This document shows positions 35,775-47,106 of a DNA stretch of 64,000 nt, piece after piece. Source of the stretch: Armillaria gallica (taxonomy: Eukaryota; Basidiomycota; Agaricomycetes; Agaricales; Physalacriaceae). Location: assembly GCA_037576215.1 (NCBI GenBank), contig JBANDB010000006.1, forward strand, positions 3,224,001 through 3,288,000, written 5' to 3'. The stretch's first letter is position 1. Each line of letters begins with the position of its first letter. A model generated the notes under the pieces. That model made no database searches, had not been told where the DNA came from, and was given only the letters and a program-made list of their open reading frames with translations. The translations under genes and the position numbers were made by a program.

Positions 35775-36688
35775 CTAAGTCCAATCTGGCCTCCCGTTTT
35801 CCTTCCCTTTTTTACATGTATTCTTGTGCATGCCTGCGTATTTCACCTGCGAGACTGGAGTAGAAAACGAGGAGCAAACGAGACTTGAATTGATACGACG
35901 GGTAGCAAGCGGAGCGGAGCGAATTCGGTTCTTGTTGGGCGTAGATTTTAAAGAAGCTCCAGATTTTTTCTTTCGAATGGCTGAGCGGGGAGCGGGCGTA
36001 GGTGAGCTGAGTTCAGGCTTCTGTGCGGAACAGCGGATGACGGCAGGCGACATAAGCAGCGATGGCGTTTCTAGAGTATGCGTATTGTTTAGACGCAGAG
36101 GAGAAATTCTAGAAGAGGGAACACCGCTCGAAGGTGAAGGAGTAGCTTGAACGCGAACTGGAATGCGAGAAACGAACGTGCCACGGCTCATCCTTGACCG
36201 CGACCGAGGTCTGTCTTCAAAGACAGCAAACTTTGTGGCAGAAGATACCTATATATGCCGATCTCTTTTCAGAAAACACGTACAAGAAAATGCCAGATAA
36301 GAAAACTCGCCTGTTTTTTATCTTTGTGCTCGGTTTTCCCATTGACAGTCATAGATTGGGACTTCTTCAAAAGGGCGGAGTACAGCCTCTGTAACCGCTT
36401 ATACTCTTCCTCTCTAACTAGAGCTTCCTTCCTTAATTTCTCGTTTTCCCTTTCCAAACTACGCACCCGAAGCTCCCAATCGACGTCAGACGGGTCAATA
36501 GAGGGAAGTGGAAGGAGCAGTTCATCTAGGGGAGAGGTTCGGTTGATAGAAAGCCTAGGAGCGGTCGACGAAGGGGCAACGAAGACCGCAGGAGAACACG
36601 AATCCTCGCGTGTGTCGTCGAGGTTTGACTTGAGCCTGCGTCCCTTCTTGGATGTGAGGAGACCTTTGATAGAGGCATGGACCTTCAT
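35775..36688 (-). CDS. Small basic coiled-coil protein, function unknown
   Basis: Two exons on the minus strand. Exon 1 starts MKVHASIKGLLTSKKGRRLK at 36688 and contains a heptad-rich helix (VRSLERENEKLRKEALVREE, then EYKRLQRLYSALLKKSQ). A short intron, ending tatatag near 36250, joins in frame to FAVFEDRPRSRSRMSRGTFV and a Ser/Pro/Lys-rich tail with RSAIRKKKSGASLKSTPNK, ending GRPDWT at 35775. The donor is either GTACGT (an intron of only 35 nt) or GTCAAT further upstream (about 100 nt). About 270-300 residues. The combination of a coiled coil and a basic, phosphorylatable tail would suit a cytoskeletal or chromosome-associated protein, but that is only a guess. Confidence 0.6.
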
Positions 36689-36885
36689 TTGACGTAGTAG
36701 AGAGACAAAGAAGACGGCAGAAAAACAGTATGTACGAATGAAATAGCGTGGATAATGGCGGTATAGAGCAGAGTTTGGATGGGTCGGTTCAAACACGACC
36801 AAACTTGAAGACGTCCTTCTCGCCATCACCATCATCGGAATGGGGCATATGGCGTGGGCCCGTGCGCTCAGAAAACCCTGTCTAT

Positions 36886-38201
36886 ATGCGACAAATTTTC
36901 ACGGCGCTGACGCTAAGGCGATCCAGGTCGTCAGACCTTCAACTCAAGCAGAAACCGTGGAACAGGCTGGGCCACTTTTTATCGGAAAGCAAGCAATCCT
37001 TTCTCGCCCATGTACGCTCAGAAACGCCAGCGCTAGCCAGGGACTGGCGATTCGTGATCGGCAATGAAGTTCCAGGTACAGTGGGTCCCCGGTTCAACTG
37101 TGTTAGCAACAGCTGACTGGTTGTAGACCTTGATAGCATTGCCTGTTCGATCGTATATTCATGGGTGTACGCGTGGGACAACGGTATCCCCTCAGTTCCA
37201 TTGATACGGACGACAAAGGCAGAACTATCTCTGCGACCAGAAAATCTCTACGCTCTGCAACTTGCAGGCGTGTATTCGCCAGAGGATCAGCTATTACTTC
37301 TGGACGACCTCGAGCGTGAGATATCCACGCCCGACTCTTTTCCGGTCGACAGGCTCATTCTCGTTGATCACAACCGCGTCGATCCCGTGTTTGTTTCCGG
37401 AGCAATTGTTACGGAGCCGTCTTGGGACGGCGAGTACCCGTATGGAACCGTTGTCGAGAGAATCATCGATCACCACTCCGACGAGGGCCTGTACACTCGG
37501 ACTGCTGAGCGCACCATTGCTACAGCGGGAAGTTGCGCCTCTCTCGTCACTTCTCAGTGTCCGGAATGGATGCCTCCCGAGCCTGCCACCCTTCTACTAT
37601 GCGCTATCCTTTTAGATACCAATGGTCTAAAGGATAACGTCGAGCAAGTTGACATAGACGCAGTGGCCTTTTTACTTCCCCGCTCCATCTTGCAGACCAC
37701 TTGCGAGCATCCCTCCCCCGATATCCTTCAAGGCCTGCCTGAAATACAAGCTCTCACCGCTGAGCTCATGCGCCAGCGTCTTTCTTTATCCCATCTCACC
37801 CCCTGGATCTTCTTCGGCGAGACTACCAAGAATACACTCTCAATGTCAGGTGGTGCAGTCGACCCGTCATCCGCGTCGGCATCTCTTGCATTCCGTTTCA
37901 AGCGAAGAAAAGCGGCCTCACAAAGGCCTGTCAAAACCATACAGACGAACACGGACTCGCCGTTCTGGCCATTCTGATCAACCAAAAGCTAACGGTGCTT
38001 ACCTTCGACCAGGACGGGCAAAGTCTGCGGGATCGTGTGTGGCATGGTTTGGAGACAAAGTTCCATTTCAAGCCACAGAGAAAGCTCAGGATCACGGCGC
38101 TACCTGTCGGTATGCAACGGAGGATATACACTCTGCCTGCCGCCGAGGCAACGCGGGAGTTCATTGAGGGGACGTTCAAACATGTTTTAGAATGCTATTA
38201 G
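36886..38201 (+). CDS. PPX1: Exopolyphosphatase, PPX1 type (DHH superfamily)
   Basis: Cytosolic metal-dependent enzyme that releases terminal phosphate from inorganic polyphosphate. DHH motifs: I, GNEVPDLDSIACS (an intron splits the P/D junction); II, LILVDHNRVD; III, ERIIDHHSDEG; IV, LLCAILLDTNGL. The DHHA2-type C-terminal domain ends HGLAVLAILINQKLTVLTFD and FIEGTFKHVLECY. The start is taken at ATG 36886, but the true start may lie in an upstream exon because homologues begin near LGHFLSESKQSFLAHV. Between about 37844 and 37910 the frame changes; a weak intron (donor GTGGTG, acceptor TTCAAG) restores KKSGLTKACQNHTDEHG. Otherwise the gene is intact, about 400 residues. Confidence 0.86.
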
Positions 38202-39430
38202 AATGTCAAAATACGACCCATAATCCTATAGTTGGCGGGAAACTGGTAGATTCTTAACTCCGCATCAGGTTCTAGTTGTTGACTCTTTTGTCAGGGTGAC
38301 TCAGGGACGACAAATATGAATCTTGAATTACCCCAATAGCTAACGTTCACCCACACATTACAACTACCCCAAGATCTACTGGATCATCATCATTTGTTTT
38401 CATATGCGTCCCCGTATGTCTAGTTTGGATCTACGAAGACGCGCGTTCAGTATTCTTGCTTGGTCAGAAGATAACGGACCTTGCCTTTGACCGTCTTCTG
38501 CTCGTAATCGTCTCCACACCAATGGTCTCTGCGCTGAGGAGTTGATACTCGGAGCGGCCGGAACCAAAGATAAGTAGCGCGAGTACGTAAATGTGTAGGC
38601 TCTTGTCGGGTACGAGGCCTAGCTGTTACGGTAGTTCAGAGAAGATGCGGCAATTCTATTCAATACGCCCCCACATCCAGCTAGTGCACCCCAATCGTCA
38701 TTAGTTATACTCATATCCCCTCGGGTCTTCGAACGGGACCGTGATTAATGAAAAACACAGATACAGGGTGTATAAATAACTCTTACAGATGAAAGTCGAG
38801 ACCATCTGCGAGCTGGCTGTCGTTGATGATTGACCAGAAGATCGCACTTGAGCAGGACCCGTGCTGATGGCTGATTTTATTATAGCTAGGCTGGAGCGCT
38901 GTTACAAGGACCGATCTGCCGACTGAGGTGATACGAAGATCATTAACTGAACATCCGAGCATGCGTTACTGGAAGTGCGATGATGGACTGGCACCTTTTC
39001 AGAGCATCCCTATAATGCACCTCTGCACTTGACATCAGGCTAGGCCTCTCCACGTAGTCTTTCAGGACCAGGGTCGGTCCCAGAGCCGGGTAAATTGTGG
39101 ATGAATCAGTGAAGACAGTGGAGCATCGAAATACATTCTTCATGTGTGTCGAGCTGGATTCAGTAAAAGAATGACACGACAGCATGTTCCAGAACGCGTA
39201 TCCAATGCGCTTGTCCTTGCGCAGCTCGACGCATGATCTGGATCTGGAAGCATACGATGGATGAATACATCCGCAATGACAACGGCGCAAAGAGGTGGAA
39301 TTGTCAAAGTCATCTACGTGGAATAAATGCATGTATATGGATACACTGAATATGATAAGTAAGGTAGTCTGCGAGGGAAACAATACAATACTGGTAAATG
39401 CAGTCAAATCGTACAATCATTGGAAGCGTC
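38202..39430. other. Intergenic stretch with a possible gene remnant
   Basis: 1.2 kb between convergent genes. On the minus strand 38447-38590 reads like a protein C-terminus (VSTPQRRDHWCGDDYEQK, then TVKGKVRYLLTKQEY and stop), but no upstream exons could be built. The 157-codon minus frame at 38943-39416 has no motif. No complete gene is supported. Confidence 0.4.
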
Positions 39431-40130
39431 TCATGGTTGAGCCGATGGTGCGACATTGAATGATTCGCCGCATCCGCAAGCATCCTTGATGTTTGGATTG
39501 TTAAAGGCAAACTTTGAGCTGTAATGCAGGAACCATTAGTAATGGATTACGATAAAAAATGGGGGCAAAAGCGCACCTTAAAGCATCTTCCTTCCAGTCC
39601 ATCTCGCTCCCAATGATTGAGAAGAGGGCCTTGCTGTCTATGACTACTCGGACGCCGTCCTGTTCTACAACCTCGTCGAACTTTCCCGGCTCCTCCACAT
39701 ATTCTAGATGATATGATAGTCCGGCACATCCCTTGTTACGAACACCGATTCTGATGAGCTGCGGCGTTGGACCACGAAGTAGTGCCCTTAGGCGTTCTAC
39801 TGCGTCTGGCGTCTGCAATCATCGCTATCAGCAATCGCCAAAACGGAGGTAAAGGTGACTTACTATCGTCAGCGCAGCTTTAGTCGCTCTAATCTTTGGT
39901 CTAGGCTTCTCTGCCTTTGGAACAGGTGGCGGACGGGCAACCACCTGAGGCGCTGCTGCGTTCGAGTCAAGTGTTGTTGACGACGACGACGGTACAGCAA
40001 CAGGCGGGGAATCCACCAGCGACAGACTCTGGTTCGGACGGTGTGCTGACATCATCGCGCGACGAGCAAAGAGAAGAGAGGGGCCACATTGTCGTGAGGC
40101 ATGGCGGAGAGAGTGCATTGAAGAAAGCAT
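39431..40130 (-). CDS. ISA1: Mitochondrial iron-sulfur cluster assembly protein, ISA1 type
   Basis: A-type Fe-S carrier needed for maturation of mitochondrial [4Fe-4S] proteins. The ATG at 40130 ([16 protein letters not shown]) opens an Arg/Ser-rich mitochondrial presequence and a Pro-rich linker. The A-type domain follows: [14 protein letters not shown], then [18 protein letters not shown] with the first Cys, [18 protein letters not shown], and [18 protein letters not shown] with the CGC pair. The GLSYxLEY and CGCGESF wording favours ISA1 over ISA2. Two introns with good phases; about 195 residues. An upstream in-frame GTG is not a plausible start. Divergent from the DNAJC7-like gene across 289 bp. 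Confidence 0.92.
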
Positions 40131-40419
40131 CGTGGCCTGGATAGCGGGAGTAACAGTGAAGTGCACACAGCTGGTGCAGTGATGACGGTTTTATTCGACA
40201 AGTCGACAAAATTGGCCGAGGCTCTGCTCGGTAGCATGTGACTGGCCTGGGCCAATTAGAGCCTCTCAAGATGTAACCCGCTTCCGGGTTTTCCGGTACT
40301 CGGGCCGATACGGGTTCCGTTGCTTGCCACCGCCTCCGAGTGCAAACAATCTCTGTATGGCAACTCGGGGGCAAAGTCACAAGGTGACCAAGCGCGGGGT
40401 AGGTATTTTTCTCATCAGG
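40131..40419. promoter_or_regulatory. Compact bidirectional promoter region (ISA1 / DNAJC7-like)
   Basis: 289 bp between two divergent start codons, so both promoters must be within it or overlap. No specific element identified. Confidence 0.45.
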
Positions 40420-42286
40420 ATGGTCAGTAAGAAAACAAAACAAGCCCGACGTGCGGCCAAAGGTGTCAATGGGAACGCAAAGTATGTTGTTAGATAAGTT
40501 TTCCATGTTTTCTTGCAGGCACTGAATACGGTTAGGAATGAGGACACAGCACCAACAGAATCTGCGCCGACTTCGCCCACATTGCCTGAGGCCGAGGTCG
40601 TTATCGAGGAGGAAGTAGATCCCAAGACGCGTGCAGAACGAATCAAAGAAGAGGGCAATGCCGCTTTTCGCGCGAAGAATTACCGTCAAGCTACAGAACT
40701 GTATACCCAAGCCATCGGTAAGCGCCAAAGATTGGATTGTCACCGACCCTTGAATAATGTTTTTTAGATCTGAATCCCGCTGAACCATCCTACTTGACGA
40801 ATCGCGCAGCTTCTAGCATGGCGCTAAAGCGATTTAAACCCGCGCTAGAAGATTGTCGCCTGGCTGCAACACTACAAGCCACCTCCCCGAACCCCAAAAC
40901 GCTACTACGGCTTGCACGGTGTCAATTCGCGCTTGGCTCCCCTACTCCTGCCCTCTCAACCTTGAATACCATTTTCTCTATCGACCCTAAAAATGACGCT
41001 GCGCTACAGCTCAAAAGACAGATATCCGACCTCGAGGGTCACCTGCAGCATTTCCACGCGGCACGGGGGAGGAAGGACTGGGGCATGGCTCGGATCGCGT
41101 TGGATAAGTGTTTCCAAAACATTGAAAGTGAGGGAGACGAGATACCTACTGACTGGAGAGTGTGGCGAGTGGAGCTCGAGCTGGCAAAGGGAAACTGGGA
41201 TGCAGCGAACACGGCGGCTAAGTACGGACCTTTTTAATCCTTCTCTTTTTTCTCTCATTCTCATACTGCCTCGTACAGCGACGCGCTCAGAATGAAGGGG
41301 AACTCTCCTGAGGTGCTGTCATTGCGAGGGCTAGTGCTATTCTTGACCGGTAAACTTCCCTCAGCTATCACCCATGTCCAAGGTGCTCTTCGACTCGACC
41401 CCTCATACGGACCTGCTCAACAACTACGGAGGCGTGTCAAGGATGTCGAGCGTCTAAAAGAGGAAGGAAATGTTGCTTTCAAAGCTGGACGGCTAACGGA
41501 AGCTGTGGAAAAATACGGCGAGACTCTGGAACGGATCGGTGCATCCGAAGAGGAGGGTAAAGGCGGACAGATACGCGCAACGTTGCTCTCAAATAGGGCA
41601 ACGACCCTGGTCAAAGTCAGCTGCGCGTCTGTTATCTTGTTCACCAATTAACTTATGCCCTACAGTTGGAGCAGTACGACGAAGCACTCGTCGATATCGA
41701 GGAGTCCCTAGAACTCATGTCCACGTCGTTCAAGGCATACCGAACGCGCGCGCGAATTCATCTGCACCTTGAATCCTATGATAAGGCTGTAGCCGATTTC
41801 AAGAGCGCCATCCAACAAGCACAGTCCGACGGAAACAGCACTGATGCAGACGTCCGCGCTCTCAAAGCAGAGCTCAAGAAAGCAGAGACCGCGTTGAAGC
41901 AGAGCAAGACGAAGGACTTCTACAAGATCCTCGGCGTCCCCCGCGAATGTTCAACAGCAGACATCAAAAAGGCTTACAGACGAGAGAGTCTCAAGCACCA
42001 TCCTGATAAAGGCGGTGACGAAGAGCAATTCAAGCTTGTGGCGGAGGCGCATTCTGTTCTTTCTGATTCTGACAAGAGGAGCAGGTATGATAATGGTGAT
42101 GACGAAGATGGTATGGATGGAGGAGGGTTCGGAGGGATGGGTAATATGACGGAGGCAGATATCGCTAATTTGTTTGCTTCATTTGGTGGAGGCGGGTTTG
42201 GGGGTGGTGGGTATGGAGGTGGCGGGTACGGAGGGAGCAGATACGGCGGGTCGAATGGGTACTCGTCGCATGGGTTTCACTATTAG
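40420..42286 (+). CDS. TPR and J-domain co-chaperone, DNAJC7/TPR2 type
   Basis: Cytosolic Hsp70/Hsp90 co-chaperone by family. Start [20 protein letters not shown] at 40420; intron 1 uses the acceptor ttag at about 40535 so that the frame joins to [14 protein letters not shown] units are visible, for example [20 protein letters not shown] with [46 protein letters not shown] and [20 protein letters not shown]. The J domain, [20 protein letters not shown], has HPD in [20 protein letters not shown]. The C-terminus is a Gly/Phe/Tyr-rich tail ([20 protein letters not shown]) ending SHGFHY at 42286. About 560 residues, four introns, frame intact. Confidence 0.93.
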
Positions 42287-43267
42287 ATTTGCTCTTCCGA
42301 CGTTTCTCTGTATCATCTTGCACTCATTATCATACACCCTTACCTATCTATTACTTAGCAATCCCGCTTTCATGTCAGCTATCTCTTTAGCGCCCTAGCT
42401 GATATCCATCCGGCCGCATTATAATGCTGTACGGCGAACGCATGCTCGAGCTGGCCGAGAATAACGTGCTGTTAATGAAGGCGCGGAGGTGCTGTGGGGG
42501 CACCTCCTTCACAGCATACGATCAAAGATGCTCATAATCCGCCGGGAATTAAGGATCATCTCGCGAAGTGCTGTAATCTATACCTTCTTAGCCGCAAGGC
42601 AATGACAACAGCGCTAGCGCATAACCCGGCGGAACTAACAAGGCTAAAATAAAACCTAAGGGCAGTGTATAGCATCACTGATTAAATTTAAACATCGAGG
42701 ATGTCACATTTCTTTCCGAAAATTATGTTCGGATAACATGAGGCTGTTGTGCTCACAATAAATTAACAGATAATTACATGTCAGGACCTGACAAAACGAC
42801 AACCGCACAATATATGCGAGGAGTGGAGCCCATAATGATAACGCGTGGAAAACGCACGCACTTCCGCATGTCGCGAGGAGATATTCCGACGTACACAGCA
42901 AGAAGGGCTGGAAGACCTCGTGCTCTACAGCTTGGTGGTGGTGGTGGCGGAGATGGTAAGAAACGCTCTGTGGCGGTGTCTTCGGCCGATCGCGTTCCTT
43001 AGATAGATAGATACTAGATAACCGGACTAGACCCGACAAGGAACGCCAGGGTAGCTAAACTTAGCACTGGATGTGGGGAGGAGCGATGGTTTCATTGTGT
43101 AGTATCTATGCTACACATTAAGGGAGGGATGGTACATACATAACGTAAAAGTAATGATAAGAAGATTTCAATACATATGGTCTAAGAAATACAGTTGTTG
43201 GGGTATGTGTGAGGGGCAGAAGGGGTATCAAGGCGAGTACAGTGGACGAGTTGCTCACTCGACTCTG
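42287..43267. other. Intergenic stretch between convergent genes
   Basis: About 980 bp. It contains a hairpin (42485-42507), a palindrome TGTCAGG-A-CCTGACA (42779-42793) and a GATA-type microsatellite (about 43003-43013). A 74-codon Arg/Gly-rich open frame (42778-43002) has no known motif and is not called. Confidence 0.45.
42485..42507. repeat. Hairpin-forming inverted repeat
   Basis: GGAGGTGC - 7 nt loop - GCACCTCC, perfect 8 bp arms, about 200 bp beyond the stop codon of the DNAJC7-like gene. It could fold in a 3' UTR or be a chance palindrome. Confidence 0.6.
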
Positions 43268-43929
43268 CTATGATACGAACAGCTGCCACACATCAGGCAT
43301 ACGATCACCACCTGTGGTCGCGAGACCCATGAAGACATGGTGGCCCTGCAAAAAGTCCACCCGCTTGAGGCCCTTGTCTCTCTCCTCCTTGAGCTGGATG
43401 GGGTCCGGGATACGTTGGTATCGCTCGTGGAATGCCCTATAGACATTCTTCAATGCCGGCGGAGCTAGCTGGAGCTTGTTGCACTCCTTCTCCGAGACAT
43501 TGGTGCGCAAAAAAGTGTAGATCTGCTCGACGACGTCGGCGACGGTGACGAAGGGCGAGCCTGGCTTGGGCCGGACGTCGATTCGCCATGGGAAGACTGT
43601 TGATGATATGATGATGAGGGGGAGAGCAGGGTTTGTTGCTGGTTCAGATAGGACACGGGGGAGATGGCCCGGTTATTGGGTGTGATGTTGACGGGGGGAA
43701 GAGAGACGTTGAATCTGAGATGGGGAACCTGCGAGAAAGCAAGAACAGGGTGCAGGGTGGTTGTGCAGCCAGGTAACGGTGCACAGACTGAGCCATATTG
43801 GCTGGGCGCCGACGACGACGCGCCATAATTAGAAGGCAATGGAATGGAAGAGTAGTAAGGTGGGGTCTGCGGTGTCTGAGTGAAGATAGTGTGGGCGACG
43901 TCGCCAAAGTGTATGTGTTTTCCTGGCAT
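43268..43929 (-). CDS. DUF6699 protein with a one-base frame break
   Basis: Basidiomycete family of unknown function. Start MPGKHIHFGDVAHTIF at 43929; low-complexity Ser/Pro/Tyr linker; then the DUF6699 domain: LHPVLAFSQVPHLRFNVSLP, PNNRAISP, RVLSEPATNPALPLIIIS, TVFPWRIDVRPKPGSPFVTV then ADVVEQIYTFLR, ending HVFMGLATTGGDRMPDVWQL. The first part and the EPATNP part are in different frames. The break falls at a run of five C on the coding strand (G-run 43657-43661); one more C would give an uninterrupted RAISPRVLSEPATNP. The span of 662 nt plus one base is 221 codons. Either the assembly lost a base or the gene carries a fresh frameshift. I see no acceptable intron there. Confidence 0.78.
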
Positions 43930-45394
43930 TGTGAGAGGTGAAGATGGACTGACCCATGGTAGCAACGGTAGTAATAGTTATATAGAAAACGCGAATCCAA
44001 GGCGATGAATCCGGAAGGCGCAGCCGCAATGTGAGTGAGTCACTGCCCTTCATATCACGTCCAAGTAAATCACGTTCTGATTCGGTGAATTTGCATCGAT
44101 TTTCTGGTATTTCTATTTTGGGCCTGCCTCGCGGCATCAAAACGTACACATTTTGCTTGTTTTGGCCTTGAACTCCTTGGGTTGACTCCCATCTTGATAT
44201 CTTGTATCGTCCTGGCACCGTTTCTCCGGGCTTCAGTCCCAAGTAATTAGTTCCAGCCCAAGGACCTTGGGCGTCTTCCTCCTTGCTGTACGGCCTTCCT
44301 ACACCGCCCCTGCATCACCAGACCCTCTGGCGCTTAAGATGACATGAGTCGGCGCTTTCATTGATAGTATTTCTTATCGGCAATGTCTATCTGATGATCG
44401 CCACCTGCTCAGTGTTCAGCAGTAACCAAGTTTCACGCGACCTTGAGTTCCGTGCATCTTTTTCTCAAACTCGTAGTTCGTTGTAGATCTGTCAGATTTT
44501 GTCTTTCCCCTTACCCCGAATCGCAATGTACGGCATGGCGCTTATTTGCCGTCGATAATCCCCCCGGATTGCCATGCTGGAATTCCATGAAAGCATAGCC
44601 CCCGACCGACGTTCACCTCACTTCGTTGATGTAGAACCGTACATGAAGAAAATTTGCCTTGCAGTGCAGAGGCTGCTGTAGTAGGTCCAAAGTAGGTCCG
44701 ATTCTATTGCTTCGTACGTCATTGCATGTATACACTGTGCAGTCCGCAATTAAGTCATACGTGGCTGGGCGGCATTGTATACGTGCCAGTTTACTGCGAG
44801 CGCACGTCATTTTTCATGTGGCCCGCCCAGGCTACGACCATAATCTTGACTGCGGATTCTGAGTTACGTACCTTGCAGCTTCTACAAAGGACAACGCGCA
44901 AAAAACGCGCAAGGCGCCGCGACGCGATTCGAAATTTCAAACTCATCCGCTGGGGTGACTCGACGCGAGTGATTTAATGAAGCGGTGCCGCCAAAAGCCA
45001 CCTCTGACCCGCTAAATTGACGTGATATTAACATCGTGTTAGATACCGGTAGTAAATAATTATGGCACTTCCGAAGAACGGAAACTCCTAACGGGGGCGT
45101 TATGACTCTAATTCACGGAAGTTCGACATGAAGTACCCGATTCTTTCCTTCAATCCTTGGCCATTTCGTGTTGTTTCGGACCCTGAGGCGGGCGGAACCG
45201 TGTCACGACGGTAACTCACAATGTCACTATCAGATAGTTGCCGTAGAGTAGGGTGCTGAGCCACCCTCGGAGCTGACGACATTACAACAGTCGCGCTATA
45301 TGGATCCATTGAATGACTTCAGTCTTGTCCGCAATAGCTAAACAGTAATAAATATGGCCTCTCATAGTCTGTATGTGCGCACGTCTCAGTTCAC
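43930..45394. other. Long intergenic stretch without a recognised gene
   Basis: About 1.5 kb upstream of the DUF6699 gene and downstream of the RVS167 gene. A minus-strand frame of 137 codons (43829-44242) overlaps the 5' region of the DUF6699 gene but has no motif. A CGCG-rich patch (about 44895-44930) is notable. No supportable gene. Confidence 0.4.
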
Positions 45395-47106
45395 TTACGT
45401 TTCTTGCACGTAGTTACCTGTGTAAAACGAAATATCAGATCACACCCGAGCAACGCCGCTGATTTTAGAAGAACGTACCAGGAAACACCCCTTGTTGACC
45501 ATTCAACCTCCCCGTCCACCAATCTTCTGCACTTCCCGTCCGTTCTACAATTTCTATTCGATCACCAACGTTGAACGAGAGGTCACCGTCGGCCTGGGCA
45601 GCGAAATCGTACAAAGCAACTACATATTGCACTGTCGGTTTCACAGTCGGCTTAGGCTTCAGTGGGGGAGGGGAGGTGGCGCCCGCTTCGTGGCAGCTGC
45701 AACGGAGGCGGAATAAGGTGGTGGGGGAGCCGCCAGAGCCGCAGCCGCGGCGGAGGGAGGAGGGGGAGGAGGGGACTTCTTAAATGACGGCGCCGGAGGG
45801 GCTATGTGTGGGGCTGGCGCCTTTAGGGAGCTACTATAAGATGAGGTGGTCGCGCTTGACGAGTTACGAGCCAGGGGACCACCTCCTGCCGCGCGATTCT
45901 GTTGCACGAGTTTCGCTGTACGAAATCAGTCCACCGGGAAGTAGAAGATCAAGGGATCCCCTTACAAACTGAGATAATCCTCTTCGTGATGCCCAGTTCT
46001 TCGATCTGGTTCCATGCATCTGTTCGGTTCTGTTCGTATTCGTCGCAGATTTGTTGACCAGGAACATTAGAGATATCGTATTTAGCTGTCTCTGCAAAGG
46101 TGTTCATCTTCTCGAGAATTAGGTAGAAAATGTTAAGTCTAGACAGCATTAGTATGATCCCGTAACTAGTCTCATTTGGCACGTACTGCATATAGAAAAA
46201 CGAATGGAAAGAGGATCAATGAATTGGGTCGAGAGCGTCATGAAACGCGGTAGATCGGTCTTCAGCGCATTGTTGATGAAGTCGTACTCGTTTGTCGCCA
46301 TCTCAAAGTCTTGTTCCAACTGTTTCCAGTCAGCGAGTTGTTCCATCACGCACTGGAAGATGTGATCTTGCCTTGAACAAATTCTTCTCATCACTAAGGG
46401 ATTTCTCCTTCTTGTCGCGTAGTTTAGTCAAAGAATTGTTGAAGCGGTCGTAATCCATCAGCTGAAGAATCATGAACATTGCATCTCCCAGAACTTGAGA
46501 ACAGGCACACCTTATGATCCCGTTTCGTGATGCTCTTCCTTATCAGCTTCAATATCGACTGCAGTTCTTTCGCTGGGCCCGTTATTCTGCTCTCAATGAG
46601 CTCAAGCTCGGGACCGACACTCGCACGTAGCTCTTCCATCGCGGTCTCATACTTGTCGACGTTACGAATGGTTTGGCCGGCTTCAGGATGTTTGCCAATA
46701 AGGTCATACTCGCCCGCGATGGGATGCATGAGGACCGAGAAGTGCGTTGCATAGCCGGCCCCACAGGTAAAGAGACCTATCCTTGTTCAGCACCATATCG
46801 CCCGATGCAGTGCGCAACATTCACCGTTGACAGCGTCGAGGAAAGATTTGACGTCCTTTATGAGCTTCTCGCTGGCCTTTTCCATTTCCGTAAAATGGCG
46901 CTGATAGTCATCGAATTCGGGATCGTTGGACTCTGCATTGGCTTCGTCACAGCTTCGGTCGGCAGGCACGCTGTCGGAAACTCACTTTTGGACATGCCAA
47001 CCTTGCTGGTGACCATGAACGGCGTCCTACACGATAATCTGAGCGCTTTTCTCAAATACTTCTGGATGCGTTCTCACCGTTTGACCGCCTTGGTGAAGCC
47101 CTTCAT
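45395..47106 (-). CDS. RVS167: BAR-SH3 endocytic adaptor, RVS167/Hob1 (amphiphysin) type
   Basis: Membrane-curving adaptor of actin patches in endocytosis. Start MKGFTKAVKR at 47106; two introns join to TPFMVTSKVGMSKKS and DDYQRHFTEMEKASEKLIKD, the N-terminal BAR helix. Further BAR segments include QTIRNVDKYETAMEELRASV, DLPRFMTLSTQFIDPLSIRF and TFAETAKYDISNVPGQQICD, DAWNQIEELGITKRIISV. A Pro/Ala-rich linker (SPPPPPPSAAAAALAAPPPP) follows. The C-terminal SH3 domain reads QYVVALYDFAAQADGDLSFN, VGDRIEIVER, EDWWTGRLNGQQGVFPGNYV with an intron inside FPG/NYV, and stops at 45395 (QET). About 430 residues with several introns. Confidence 0.9.

Noticed and set aside
35261..35888. Overlapping plus-strand frames of 120 and 153 codons
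   Set aside because: They overlap in different frames, show no recognisable domain, and run into the 3' end of the well-supported minus-strand coiled-coil gene.
38943..39416. 157-codon minus-strand open frame
   Set aside because: No domain, signal or conserved-looking block; not joined to the orphan C-terminus at 38447.
42778..43002. 74-codon Arg/Gly-rich ORF starting at a true ATG
   Set aside because: It could be a micro-protein, but it starts inside a palindrome and ends at a microsatellite, with no supporting evidence.
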